64,000 bases of DNA from SIG603 sp044432645 (lineage in GTDB: Bacteria > Bacillota > Clostridia > Oscillospirales > Acutalibacteraceae), in assembly GCA_044432645.1 (NCBI GenBank), contig JAWXUM010000001.1, forward strand, positions 1 through 64,000. Direction: 5' to 3'. Below the pieces are notes generated by a model, which saw nothing but the letters and a program-made list of their open reading frames with translations, had not been told where the DNA came from and did no database searches. A program made the position numbers and the translations under genes. Numbering within the stretch: position 1 is the first letter of the stretch; each line of letters opens with the position of its first letter. Of the stretch, positions 41,126 to 50,703 are shown one piece after another.

Positions 41126-42826
41126 TTAATTTAATTTGTTTTTAATCATATTTATATCGCTATCTTTTATTGTTTTAGTTAATAAAAGTAAAATCGAGTA
41201 AAAAACTACTGCAAAACCGACGCTAATAATAACATTAAGTTTCATATCAAAATTTACCGTCATCATATAATATGATATAAAAAATGTTGTTATAATTGAA
41301 AAAATTGATACTATTAAAGGTTTGTATACACTTGTAATTAAGTCAAGTTTAACTGGTGAAAATCTGACTAAACATATTAAATTAGCCAGTGAAACATACA
41401 AATAACAGCCCAAAGTTGAAATACATGCACCAAAAATATTGATACTCACTATTTGACATAGAAAATAACTTAACACAACTTTTAAAAATAAGCCCATACT
41501 CAAGTTTATGGTGGCAATTTTAGCTTTTCCTACAGCTTGAAGCATTGCGTTAATAGGAATTGAAACTGCTGAAAACACAGCTGCAAAACCTAAAATAATT
41601 AAAATTTTAGACATTATCTGGCTTGAGCCATTACTGCCATTTAAAACTGATACTATAGGTCTTGCAACAGCTGTTAGTCCTAGACCAGCAGGAATGCTAA
41701 CAATACAGGTTAGTCTTAAAATTGTTTCAATATTAAGCTTTATAGCCTTGTTACTTTTTAACGACCAAACAGAAGCAAGGCTCGGCACAGCACTTGTAGC
41801 AAAAGCTTGAGCAATGGTTGGTACTAACATAAAAAGTGTCAGTGAAAAACTATAGCAACCATAAAGATAATTAGGCAGTGAATTTATATTATCCAAATTT
41901 TCTGTTGGCAGATATTTGCCATAAAGCGAAAGTAGTTCATTAGGAAATTTTTGTGTTAAGTCATAAAGAATTTTTTGTAAAATAGCTGAGTCTAAAAGCA
42001 TACAAAAACTTATTGACAATGAACCTATTCCAACAGGTAGTGCTGTTCTTAACAGTTTGATAAACAAAGTTTTAGTAGTATTAGGCTTACTATATAGTTT
42101 ATTTCCCACAAAACTTACTTTATTAAATTTATTATAAATTAATATATATATTAAAGAAAAAAATGAACCTAAGCTTACTGCTACAAGTGCAGAAGTTGCT
42201 GACAAAGAATATATAACCAAATACGCATGACTGTCGGCATAACTTATACCTAAAACCGTATTATTAAGTTCAAACTGAGAATTTAAATATTTGACAGTAA
42301 AATATGAAAACGATAAACCTAAAACTAGTTTTATTAAAGCTTCTATGATTTCGCAAAAAGCTGTTGGGTACATGTTGCTAAGGCCTTGATAATAGCCTTT
42401 ATAGACTGAAATAACAGAGCAGAAAAAAATCGATGGCGTTAACGCTATTATAGGTAAATACGCCAGACTATTTCCTATAAAATTAGTATATGGCTTAGCG
42501 ATTATTAGCATTATTAAGCTAGAAATAATTCCCAGAAGTACAAAAATTGGCAAGGATATTTTCTTGATTTTTAAAATGTTTGTGTAGTTACCCTTTGCTA
42601 AATTTTCTGACACAAGTCTTGAAATTGCTGTAGGAAATCCAGCAGTTGACAAACTGTAAAAAACTGAATACAGTGAAAAAGCCGTGTTATAATAGCCCAT
42701 TCCGTTTTCATTAATTATAGAAATTAGTGGAATTTTAAACATTGCTCCCATGATTTTTACCATAATCATAGATAAAGAAAGTATAACTGCTGCTTGTAAA
42801 AAACTTTGTCTTTTAGAAATATACAT
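41126..42826 (-). CDS. SpoVB-family polysaccharide flippase (MOP superfamily)
   Basis: Encodes 566 residues with about 14 hydrophobic helices. The N-terminus (QAAVILSLSMIMVKIMGAMFKIPLISIIN, then YSLSTAGFPTAISRLVSENLA) is typical of SpoVB/YabM-like lipid-linked oligosaccharide flippases. Its role may be cell-wall or spore-cortex precursor translocation; SpoVB and vegetative paralogues cannot be told apart by sequence alone. The neighbour mazG is the usual partner of yabM in Firmicutes, supporting a vegetative/sporulation YabM-like identity. The start has no strong SD (TGG TTGG). Confidence 0.85.
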   Translation of the reverse strand: MYISKRQSFLQAAVILSLSMIMVKIMGAMFKIPLISIINENGMGYYNTAFSLYSVFYSLSTAGFPTAISRLVSENLAKGNYTNILKIKKISLPIFVLLGIISSLIMLIIAKPYTNFIGNSLAYLPIIALTPSIFFCSVISVYKGYYQGLSNMYPTAFCEIIEALIKLVLGLSFSYFTVKYLNSQFELNNTVLGISYADSHAYLVIYSLSATSALVAVSLGSFFSLIYILIYNKFNKVSFVGNKLYSKPNTTKTLFIKLLRTALPVGIGSLSISFCMLLDSAILQKILYDLTQKFPNELLSLYGKYLPTENLDNINSLPNYLYGCYSFSLTLFMLVPTIAQAFATSAVPSLASVWSLKSNKAIKLNIETILRLTCIVSIPAGLGLTAVARPIVSVLNGSNGSSQIMSKILIILGFAAVFSAVSIPINAMLQAVGKAKIATINLSMGLFLKVVLSYFLCQIVSINIFGACISTLGCYLYVSLANLICLVRFSPVKLDLITSVYKPLIVSIFSIITTFFISYYMMTVNFDMKLNVIISVGFAVVFYSILLLLTKTIKDSDINMIKNKLN

Positions 42827-42896
42827 AATACACCAACCATTATTTAATATTAATATATAGTCATAACGATTGGTGTTATATTACAAAATTATGTAT

Positions 42897-43844
42897 TTAT
42901 GTTCCAATAAACTCTCTTATAAGTGAATTTAACGGAACTAAACTTTTGTCTACAGGTTCAAATCTCATCAGTCTGGCCTCTAAATCTCTTGCTTTTCTAT
43001 AATAATAACTATCTTGTGGGATTTTTCTTAAAATTGGAATTGCAATAGTTCTTAAAACACAAGGTTCGTATATATGTACAGAGTTGACAGTATAATCAGC
43101 CTCTAGCCTATAAGGCCTTATATATTTGTCTTCGCCGTTTAATACTCCTTGCCACATATCAAGAGTTTTTTCAGGTGATGTTCCTCTAAACTGCATATCT
43201 CTTACAATTCTTCTAATAAGCCTTAAATCAAAAGGCTCAATTGTAACTCCGTTGGCATCTTTAATTTGTTGTTTTGCACTAACGTAAAGTTTAATAGCTT
43301 TTTTTGAATCAATATGTTTAGTAAAAATTGGGTTTAAAGCATGAATACCTTCAACTATTACAATATCATTTTCTTTTATGGCAAGAGTTTTAGGTTCTCC
43401 AACAGAACGTCCAACAGTAAAATTAAAATGAGGTATTTTAATAGCTTTATTTTGAGTAATATTTATTAAACTTTCTTCAACTTGTTCTAAATTAAGAGAT
43501 TTAACATTTTCAAAGTCTTTTTTTCCATTTGGTAAAACTGGTATTAATTCTTGATTTAAAAAATAATTATCCATAGAAACTATATATACATTTTTGCCAA
43601 GTTTGATAAGCTCTTTTTGAAGCAAATGTGCTGTTGTGGTTTTTCCACTGCTGCTAGGTCCTGAAAGCATACAAATTTTTATATTTTCTTTTTTAGAAAC
43701 TATATCTCGTGCTATACTTCTAATATGTGAATGATAGCTTTCTTCAATTTCAAAAATCATTTTCTGTGGATTTATTAGTGCTGCATCATTAATTTGTTCT
43801 AAGTGGTTTACATATTTAATATAGCCGCTTGCAAAACTGCTCAT
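42897..43844 (-). CDS. Nucleoside kinase, uridine kinase-like (PRK family P-loop)
   Basis: Encodes 315 residues. The P-loop is MLSGPSSSGKTTTAHLL (about residues 59-75), followed by VYIVSMDNYFLN (about 86-97), a DFENVKSLNLE segment and IVIVEGIHALNP (about 161-172). The N-terminal 50 residues, with a threonyl-tRNA-synthetase-like extension in some relatives, are short here. It probably phosphorylates uridine or a related nucleoside; the substrate is not certain. The start overlaps the hemZ stop by 29 bases, behind GAGGTGAT. Confidence 0.85.
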   Translation of the reverse strand: MSSFASGYIKYVNHLEQINDAALINPQKMIFEIEESYHSHIRSIARDIVSKKENIKICMLSGPSSSGKTTTAHLLQKELIKLGKNVYIVSMDNYFLNQELIPVLPNGKKDFENVKSLNLEQVEESLINITQNKAIKIPHFNFTVGRSVGEPKTLAIKENDIVIVEGIHALNPIFTKHIDSKKAIKLYVSAKQQIKDANGVTIEPFDLRLIRRIVRDMQFRGTSPEKTLDMWQGVLNGEDKYIRPYRLEADYTVNSVHIYEPCVLRTIAIPILRKIPQDSYYYRKARDLEARLMRFEPVDKSLVPLNSLIREFIGT

Positions 43845-45273
43845 ATAAACTTATCACCTCGTCTTTTCTTTTGATAATTTCATCAAATCTATTGATATAT
43901 TCATAAGCATATTTAAAGTTAAATATGCGTTCTAACCTGTTGCTATAAGGGTCAACAATCTTCGAAACTCCACCTGCGCCACACGCAATAACTGTGTGCG
44001 ACTCGTCCATTGTATAGATATTGTATGCACAAATGCTGTCTTTTTTTGCCCAGCCAGTATTTTCAGCATTACCAGCCATTCGGCTTTGCCTGTATAAATA
44101 ATATGGTATATATGCATTTTCTTTTAATTTTTCTATAGAATAGTCAACCATTTGAGTAACGCTGTCGGACTTACTGTGGTAACTTTGAGTATCTTCTTGC
44201 GTGAAAATATTAGCTGACCTTTTAAGCGCTAATGAATGAATGGTTATATTTTCTGGGTTTAAATATATAATTTTATCTAAAGTATCTTTAAAACTTTCTA
44301 AGGTATCACCTTTTAATCCAGCAATTAAATCCATATTAATATTTTTTATACCAATTTCCCTAGCTAAATAATAAGTGTCTATAATATCTTTTGAACTGTG
44401 TTTTCTGCCAACCATTTCAAGTACATTGTCTTGAAGCGACTGTGGGTTTATACTAATCCTGTCAATATTAGCATTTTTTATTGATTCAAGTTTTTCTTTG
44501 TCAATTGTGTCTGGTCTGCCAGCCTCAACTGTAAATTCAGTGCAACTTGACATATCAAAATTTTCTTTTACCGTATCAATTAAAACTCTAATCTGATTAG
44601 CACTTAAAGTTGTTGGGGTTCCCCCCCCTATGTAAACACTTTTTAAAGTCAAATTAAGCTTCGAAACAATACTAGAAGTATGTTTAACTTCTTCTAACAA
44701 AAGATTAAAATATGGCTCAATTAACTTTTTACTTTTTTCAACACTTTGTGAAACAAAAGAACAGTAAGAACATCTTGAAGGACAAAAAGGTATAGAAATA
44801 TAAATGCTATAAACTTTTTCGCCATCTTTTTTAAGGTAAGGTCTTTGTATATCTAAAATTTCTTCAGATAAATTAATTTTTTCGTTTGAAACAAAAAATT
44901 TATTTTTAAAAGTTTCTTTAGCATTTTGAAGATTGCTTTTCTTTTCGTATTCGCTAAAAAGTTTTACTGGGTGAATACCTGTGAGCATACCCCATTTTGG
45001 TGAATATGAAGTATTTTTTTCAAAAATTTTGTAAATATTTGAAGTAACTATGTACTCTTTTTCATTTTTAGTTTGACAATTTGTTAAATCAAGTACAAAT
45101 TTTTCACCTGTGCTTTTAACAAAAATTTCTGCTTTTTCTTCATTAGAAACAACAGACAAATCTGCGTTTACTGTTGTTTCGTTTGTGATTGTAAGTTCTG
45201 TGTATGGGTAAAAAATACGAAATAAATTTCCTATTTCATAATTTAAATATTGCTGATTTATATAAAATATCAT
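43816..45273 (-). CDS. hemZ: Coproporphyrinogen dehydrogenase HemZ-like radical SAM protein
   Basis: Encodes 485 residues. An N-terminal domain of about 160 residues leads to the radical SAM cluster CPSRCSYCSF (about 175-184, CxxxCxxC). GGGTPTTL (about 219) and ISINPQSLQDNVLEMVGR (about 274) match HemN/HemZ enzymes. HemZ is described as oxygen-independent coproporphyrinogen III oxidase; in anaerobes lacking haem synthesis some act otherwise (e.g. ChuW/HutW-like haem metabolism). No other haem genes are visible in the window. It is 5 bases after the MBL gene. Confidence 0.88.
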   Translation of the reverse strand: MIFYINQQYLNYEIGNLFRIFYPYTELTITNETTVNADLSVVSNEEKAEIFVKSTGEKFVLDLTNCQTKNEKEYIVTSNIYKIFEKNTSYSPKWGMLTGIHPVKLFSEYEKKSNLQNAKETFKNKFFVSNEKINLSEEILDIQRPYLKKDGEKVYSIYISIPFCPSRCSYCSFVSQSVEKSKKLIEPYFNLLLEEVKHTSSIVSKLNLTLKSVYIGGGTPTTLSANQIRVLIDTVKENFDMSSCTEFTVEAGRPDTIDKEKLESIKNANIDRISINPQSLQDNVLEMVGRKHSSKDIIDTYYLAREIGIKNINMDLIAGLKGDTLESFKDTLDKIIYLNPENITIHSLALKRSANIFTQEDTQSYHSKSDSVTQMVDYSIEKLKENAYIPYYLYRQSRMAGNAENTGWAKKDSICAYNIYTMDESHTVIACGAGGVSKIVDPYSNRLERIFNFKYAYEYINRFDEIIKRKDEVISLYEQFCKRLY

Positions 45274-45278
45274 TTAAT

Positions 45279-45890
45279 TTACCTAAAATATGGGTTGTAG
45301 TTACGTTCAAAGTCAAGGGTTGAATTTTGCCCATGTCCACAATAAATAACAAAGTCACCCTTAAGCTTTTTAATTTTGTCTATTGATTTTTTCATTATGT
45401 CAAAATTCCCAGTAGGTAAATCGCATCTACCTACTGTTCCAGAAATCACTGTGTCGCCTGTGAACATGTGCATATCTATAATATAACAAGAACTGCCAGT
45501 AGTATGTCCAGGTGTGTGCATTAATGTGATTTTGCTTTCTCCTAAGGTTAATATATCACCGTCGTTTAAAAAAACATCAGGCTTTATAGATAATAACTCT
45601 TTTGTTTTATTGGTTAAATTCAGCTCAGAGCTTTTTAAAATATCTTTTTCATCTTTATGCGATACAATTAAACCACCGCATTTTTTAACTACTGCATTTA
45701 CATGTGCAATATGGTCGATATGTCCATGAGTTAAAAGAATATATTTAATTTTTTCTGGCAAAATAATTGATTTAAAATTATAAAAACAAGGGTCAACTAT
45801 TGCACTTTCGCCTGTTGCGTCATCAGTGATAATAAAGCTATTTTCTTCAAAATAGCCATTTGCAAGTTGTGAATTAATTGTTATACTCAT
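45279..45890 (-). CDS. MBL-fold metallohydrolase, glyoxalase II-like
   Basis: Encodes 203 residues. The metallo-beta-lactamase motif LLTHGHIDHIAHV (about 52-64) is followed by MHTPGHTTGSSCY (about 125-137) and the C-terminal IYCGHGQNSTLDFE. It is a small hydrolase of YcbL type, probably acting on thioesters of glutathione-like or bacillithiol-like compounds; the substrate is unknown. It is the fixed neighbour of rel and hemZ in many Clostridia. It lies 4 bases after rel. Confidence 0.9.
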   Translation of the reverse strand: MSITINSQLANGYFEENSFIITDDATGESAIVDPCFYNFKSIILPEKIKYILLTHGHIDHIAHVNAVVKKCGGLIVSHKDEKDILKSSELNLTNKTKELLSIKPDVFLNDGDILTLGESKITLMHTPGHTTGSSCYIIDMHMFTGDTVISGTVGRCDLPTGNFDIMKKSIDKIKKLKGDFVIYCGHGQNSTLDFERNYNPYFR

Positions 45891-45894
45891 TGAA

Positions 45895-48081
45895 TTAACT
45901 TCTTTCTATTGAAATTACTCCGTCTACTTTTTTTAGCTTATCTATTACCATATTTAAATGCTCAATACTATTAATAGTGATAGTTGCAGAAATAAGTGCA
46001 GTCGTTTTGTCTTTAAGTCCTCTTGAATTTAAGTTGTGAATAAATAGCCTCATGCTTGAAAGTTGCATAGTTATATCAGCAAGTATGCCAGTTCTATCAA
46101 CAGTGAAGATATGAAGAGTAGACTTAAATTCCTCTTTCACCTCACCTGCCCAATTAGCTTTAACCCAACGTTCAGGCTCTGGACAATTTAAGAAGTCGTT
46201 TGGAACATTAGTACATGATTTTTTATGAATTGAAACACCAAATCCACGTGTAATAAAACCTATAATATCATCACCCGGCAATGGATTACAACAACGTGAA
46301 AACTTAATTAAACAGCCTTCCATTCCATCAACCAAGACACCACCAACAGCTTTTTTAGTTTGTATTGGAGTGTTTGTTATAACAGGGGTTGCAAGTTTTG
46401 TTTTGTTAATACGTGATGCTTCTTCTTTTATTCTTGGTAGCACTTTCCAAAGTTGAATGCCACCATAACCTATTGAAGCATAAATATCATCTAAACTACT
46501 ACAGCTGTGTTTTTTTCCAACTGAGTCTAAAATAAATTGAAGTAAATCGCTTGAAATGGTAATGTTATTTCTTCTACATTCTTTTTCAAATTCGTTTTTA
46601 CCTTCTGTAATATTCTCTTCTCTTTTTTCTTTTTTAAACCATGTTCTAATTTTATTTCTAGCTTCACTAGTTCTGACAAGTGTGAGCCAATCTCTATTTG
46701 GACCTCTCGCTTCATCTTTTGTGGTTAACACTTCGATAATTTCGCCTGTTTTTACTCTATAATCAAGAGGTACTATACGTTTATCAACTTTCGCTCCTAC
46801 CATTCTGTTGCCGACAGCACTGTGAATTGCATAGGCAAAATCTATTACATTTGAGCCCATAGGAAGCGAAATAACATCACCTTTAGGGGTAAACACAAAC
46901 ACTTCTTCTGGCACTAAATCAGTTTTAATGGAGCTTACAAGTTCTGTAACGTCACCACTATCCTCTTGATTATCAAGCATTTGCTTAATCCATTGTAGAC
47001 GTTTTTCAAGTGAATCGTCTTTAGAAGCGTCTTGAATGCCTAGTTTGTACTTCCAGTGTGCTGCGATACCAAGTTCAGCTGTTTGGTGCATATCCCAAGT
47101 TCTAATTTGAACTTCAAATGGAATGCCACCTTTTCCTATAACTGTTGTATGAAGTGATTGATACATATTAGGTTTTGGAGTTGAAATATAATCCTTAAAT
47201 CTGTTAGGCAAAGGCTTAAACATATCATGAATTATGCCTAAAACGTTATAGCAGTCTGTAATAGAATTTACTATAACCCTAAGTGCAAATAAATCATAAA
47301 TCTCATCAAAACTTTTGCCTTGAACAAACATTTTTCTGTAAATTCCGTTAATGCTTTTTACTCTGCCTTCAATTTTAACATCTGTTAGAATATCATCAAT
47401 TCTAGCAAAAATTTCTTTTTTGGTATCGTGTATAAATTTATCTCTCTTTTCACCTTTGGAATTAAGATTATCTACAATTTCATCATAGGCTACTTGGTCT
47501 AAATATTTTAAAGATACATCTTCCATGTATTCCTTTACACCACGCATACCTAGTCGGTGTGCAATAGGAGCGTACACTTCTAAACATTCTAAAGATTTAT
47601 CTCTTTGTTTTTGAGGTGACATAAACTCCAAAGTGGCAAGGTTATGCATTCTGTCCGCAAATTTAATAATGATAACTCTAATATCTTCAGCCATAGCCAT
47701 AAGCATTTTTCTTATGTTTTCAGCCTGAAGTTCTTCTCTAGTAGAATATTCAATTTTACCAATTTTAGTAAGACCATCAATTAGTTTAGCTACTTCTACA
47801 CCAAATAAATTTTGAATGTCTTTTAAAGTCATATCTGTATCTTCTACAACATCATGTAAAAGACCCGAAATAATTGATTGGTTATCCATACCCATTTCAA
47901 CCAAAATGCACGCAACAGAAATTGGATGAATTACATAAGGCTCGCCTGAATGCCTTAATTGAGATTTATGTGCATCATCTGCAATTTTATATGCTTTATT
48001 TATTAGTTCAATATCATATGTTTTACCTGAATTTTCTATTGCAGATAATAATTCCTCGTATGTTCTGGTTCTTATGTCCAT
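45895..48081 (-). CDS. rel: Bifunctional (p)ppGpp synthetase/hydrolase Rel
   Basis: Encodes 728 residues, a full-length long Rel/SpoT. The HD hydrolase region has HSGEPYVIHP (about 42-51) and LLHDVVEDT (about 73-81), so hydrolase residues are intact. The synthetase domain has YQSLHTTV (about 307-314). TGS is at about 392-455 (VFTPKGDVISLPMG), a Cys-containing zinc-finger-like stretch includes RCCNPLPGDDIIGFITRG, and the ACT is C-terminal (about 655-728). It makes and breaks the alarmone that controls the stringent response. It follows recJ by 19 bases. Confidence 0.97.
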   Translation of the reverse strand: MDIRTRTYEELLSAIENSGKTYDIELINKAYKIADDAHKSQLRHSGEPYVIHPISVACILVEMGMDNQSIISGLLHDVVEDTDMTLKDIQNLFGVEVAKLIDGLTKIGKIEYSTREELQAENIRKMLMAMAEDIRVIIIKFADRMHNLATLEFMSPQKQRDKSLECLEVYAPIAHRLGMRGVKEYMEDVSLKYLDQVAYDEIVDNLNSKGEKRDKFIHDTKKEIFARIDDILTDVKIEGRVKSINGIYRKMFVQGKSFDEIYDLFALRVIVNSITDCYNVLGIIHDMFKPLPNRFKDYISTPKPNMYQSLHTTVIGKGGIPFEVQIRTWDMHQTAELGIAAHWKYKLGIQDASKDDSLEKRLQWIKQMLDNQEDSGDVTELVSSIKTDLVPEEVFVFTPKGDVISLPMGSNVIDFAYAIHSAVGNRMVGAKVDKRIVPLDYRVKTGEIIEVLTTKDEARGPNRDWLTLVRTSEARNKIRTWFKKEKREENITEGKNEFEKECRRNNITISSDLLQFILDSVGKKHSCSSLDDIYASIGYGGIQLWKVLPRIKEEASRINKTKLATPVITNTPIQTKKAVGGVLVDGMEGCLIKFSRCCNPLPGDDIIGFITRGFGVSIHKKSCTNVPNDFLNCPEPERWVKANWAGEVKEEFKSTLHIFTVDRTGILADITMQLSSMRLFIHNLNSRGLKDKTTALISATITINSIEHLNMVIDKLKKVDGVISIERS

Positions 48082-48100
48082 GTAGCTACCCTCTCTTAAG

Positions 48101-50146
48101 TTATTCTTTAAGTAAACCGGCTAATGTTGTTAAAATATCAGTTGCCATAATATCAACCTTAGAAGTTGTTGGTAAAATTTTAATATTGCAAATATCTGCA
48201 TTTTCAACTTTGATTAATTTTGTTTCTTCTAACGCATCAAGCGATATTAACAATTTAGCTAAATTGATTTTGCTTTTTGATTGAACTTCTTCTAGTAATT
48301 GGTATATGCTTTTATCCCAGCCTTTTTTATTTCTTATAATTCGATATATAGTTGCAATATCATCTCTTACAGGTGTTATCAAAGCTTGTTCGTATTTTGA
48401 TAGGCCTTCTTTTCTTCTAAGCTTTTCATATAAGCTATACGAATATAACTCTTCTTCTTGGTTTAATTTAGAAAGTTTTATATCTAAAATATAACATTTT
48501 AAACTATCTACTCCCATATAGTTATTTATTCCTAAAGAAACAACTATGTCTAAAATAGAACCAACTTCGTATTCAAAGTTTTCACATGAAAACTTCATAA
48601 TTTCTAATCTTTCATTACCTTTAGTAAAAGTTAATCTCGAATGTTTACCGTCTTTGCTTAGTGTTATTTTAGTGAGTTTTAATTCTAAAAGAGCAAAAAT
48701 TGGACTTTCGTTTCCTGCTCCAAAAGGCTCTAGTATTTCAATTTCATTAAGTAAATTTAAGCTAAGACCTTGTAGTTTCAATTTACAGGTTATATTTAAA
48801 ACAGGGTTTGGCATAATATTAAAATTCTTTTTAGCATAAATTTCAACATCTTCTATAAATTTTGCTAGATTATCTTTATGAATTCCAAGTCCTGCTGCCA
48901 TTGGGTGTCCACCGTAATGGTCAAGACATTGCGAACTAGCATTTAAGCAGTCTAATATTGAAAAATCTCCTAAACCTCTACAACTACCTCTGCCATTACC
49001 ATCATCATCAAAGGTAATTACTATTGCTGGCTTTTGATATATTTTTACAAGAGTACCTGCTACAAGCCCTACAACACCTGGGTGCCAATCATGCCCACCT
49101 ACTACTAAAACTCTTGCATATTTTAATTTGTCATCACTTTCTATCATTTGGGTAGCTGTTTTTACTATTTGATTTTCTACAGTTTTTCTTCTATCATTTT
49201 CTGAACATACTAATTCAGCGTATGACAAACAATCTTGATAGTTATCTTCAATTAATAATTTTACAGCGCCATCAGCTGAGCCCATTCTACCAGCAGCATT
49301 AATTCTAGGACCTATAACATAACCAATATCTTTAGATGTAACTCTATTTAAATTTACCTTTGATAAAAGTGCTTTAACTCCTGATCTGTTGCTTTGATTT
49401 AAACTTTCAAGACCTTTTTGTACAATAACCCTATTTTCGCCTTTAAGCGGCATAACATCTGCTACAGTTCCAATTGCTGCTAAATCTACATAATCTAAAA
49501 AAGCTTGGTCTGGATCTCCGTCGTCCCATTCTAAAGCCATGACTAATTTTAAAGCTACTCCAGCGCCACAAAGATCTTTGAATTCACTAGTACAATCCTT
49601 ACGATGAGCATCAATTATTGCCAAAGCATTGGGTAGAGTTTCTTTTGGTTGATGATGGTCTGTTACAATTACATCTATTCCTTGCTCATTTGCGTAATCA
49701 ATTACATCAATAGCAGCAATACCATTATCTACAGTTATAATTAAATCGACTTCCTGTTCGTGCAGAAAATCAATTCCTTGTTTATGCATACCGTATCCCT
49801 CGCCAATACGTTTAGGAATATAAAACATAACATTAGCTTCAAGCGACTCTAAGTATTTATATAAAATTGAAGTCGCAGTAACTCCGTCAGCATCGTAATC
49901 ACCGTAAATAGCAATACGTTCAAATTTATCAATAGCTTCGTGTATTCTATCAACAGCTATATCCATATCTATAATATCAAAAGGAGATTCTTGAAATTCT
50001 ATATCCCCTAACAAATTCACAAGGTCTTCATCAGAAGTTACACCTTTAGATAGAAGTATAAATGCAGTAAAATTTGAAATACCATATTTTTCTGCCATTT
50101 CTTTAGCTAAGACTTTATCTGTTTTAGCAATTTCCCAACGTTTCAT
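48101..50146 (-). CDS. recJ: Single-stranded-DNA-specific exonuclease RecJ
   Basis: Encodes 681 residues from ATG 50146 behind AAAGGTGAG; an ATG six codons earlier has no SD. DHH-phosphoesterase motifs: IYGDYDADGVTAT (about residues 77-89), the DHH motif in VTDHHQP (about 160), and the DHHA1 GGHPMAAGLGIH (about 409). An OB-like region and a Firmicutes C-terminal extension follow. It degrades single-stranded DNA 5' to 3' in repair. It leads the recJ-rel-MBL-hemZ-kinase operon; apt, often between recJ and rel, is absent. Confidence 0.95.
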   Translation of the reverse strand: MKRWEIAKTDKVLAKEMAEKYGISNFTAFILLSKGVTSDEDLVNLLGDIEFQESPFDIIDMDIAVDRIHEAIDKFERIAIYGDYDADGVTATSILYKYLESLEANVMFYIPKRIGEGYGMHKQGIDFLHEQEVDLIITVDNGIAAIDVIDYANEQGIDVIVTDHHQPKETLPNALAIIDAHRKDCTSEFKDLCGAGVALKLVMALEWDDGDPDQAFLDYVDLAAIGTVADVMPLKGENRVIVQKGLESLNQSNRSGVKALLSKVNLNRVTSKDIGYVIGPRINAAGRMGSADGAVKLLIEDNYQDCLSYAELVCSENDRRKTVENQIVKTATQMIESDDKLKYARVLVVGGHDWHPGVVGLVAGTLVKIYQKPAIVITFDDDGNGRGSCRGLGDFSILDCLNASSQCLDHYGGHPMAAGLGIHKDNLAKFIEDVEIYAKKNFNIMPNPVLNITCKLKLQGLSLNLLNEIEILEPFGAGNESPIFALLELKLTKITLSKDGKHSRLTFTKGNERLEIMKFSCENFEYEVGSILDIVVSLGINNYMGVDSLKCYILDIKLSKLNQEEELYSYSLYEKLRRKEGLSKYEQALITPVRDDIATIYRIIRNKKGWDKSIYQLLEEVQSKSKINLAKLLISLDALEETKLIKVENADICNIKILPTTSKVDIMATDILTTLAGLLKE

Positions 50147-50218
50147 TTTCTCACCTTTTATCATTTAATTATTTAATTTTATCACTTTTTAATAAAATAT
50201 TCAAGCAAATATAAAATA

Positions 50219-50246
50219 AAACTGCAAGTTTTAAGACTTGCAGTTT
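50219..50246. terminator. Terminator after the polC-linked methyltransferase-like gene
   Basis: AAACTGCAAGT (50219-50229), loop TTTAAG, ACTTGCAGTTT (50236-50246). On the minus strand it follows the 146-residue gene and precedes recJ, with a T-rich tail (TTATTTTAT). Confidence 0.85.
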
Positions 50247-50251
50247 TATAA

Positions 50252-50692
50252 TTATAAGTTTTTAGCTAAAATATAAAAACTATGTTCAATTTTTTCGCTT
50301 GTTTTAAGATAGTATTGGTTATACCTTACTATTTTAAAATTATTTTTTTTAAAATTAAAATATTCATTTTCAAGGTTGAAATTTTTTCTTTCACCTTTAA
50401 AATAACTATCATTAGAGCATAATTGTTCTGATAAAAAATGTCCTCCACTTGATAATAAACTTTGAATTTGTTTTATATTGTAATTGGCTTTATTAGAAAT
50501 AATTAAATCAAATTTGATACCTGCAAACTCTTGTATTTGTTTTGAATCAAATCCTTCATTTACCAAAAAAACATTTGATAAATTGCAAGCTAATCCTATT
50601 ATATCATCAAAATTAAGGCACAAAATTTTAGTATTAGGCTTTATAAAATCAGACGCAATATCTAATAAATCCCAAGATTTTTGATTGTTCAT
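50252..50692 (-). CDS. Methyltransferase-like protein with degenerate SAM site
   Basis: Encodes 146 residues. The order of elements follows small class I methyltransferases seen in Clostridia: a strand in place of motif I (ILCLNFDDIIG), an acidic strand end (FLVNEGFDSKQIQEFA), FDLIISNKANYNIKQIQSLLSSGGHFLSEQ (about 60-90). But motif I has no G-x-G and the N-terminal leader is missing, so SAM binding is doubtful. It may be a pseudoenzyme. It lies 11 bases after polC and ends the operon. Confidence 0.6.
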   Translation of the reverse strand: MNNQKSWDLLDIASDFIKPNTKILCLNFDDIIGLACNLSNVFLVNEGFDSKQIQEFAGIKFDLIISNKANYNIKQIQSLLSSGGHFLSEQLCSNDSYFKGERKNFNLENEYFNFKKNNFKIVRYNQYYLKTSEKIEHSFYILAKNL

Positions 50693-50703
50693 ACGTATTC
50701 CTT

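Noticed and set aside
42827..42896. ACACCAA/TTGGTGT inverted repeat between the nucleoside kinase and the SpoVB-type flippase
   Set aside because: The arms are seven bases and the spacing is over 25 bases with no T tract, so I do not call it a terminator or operator.
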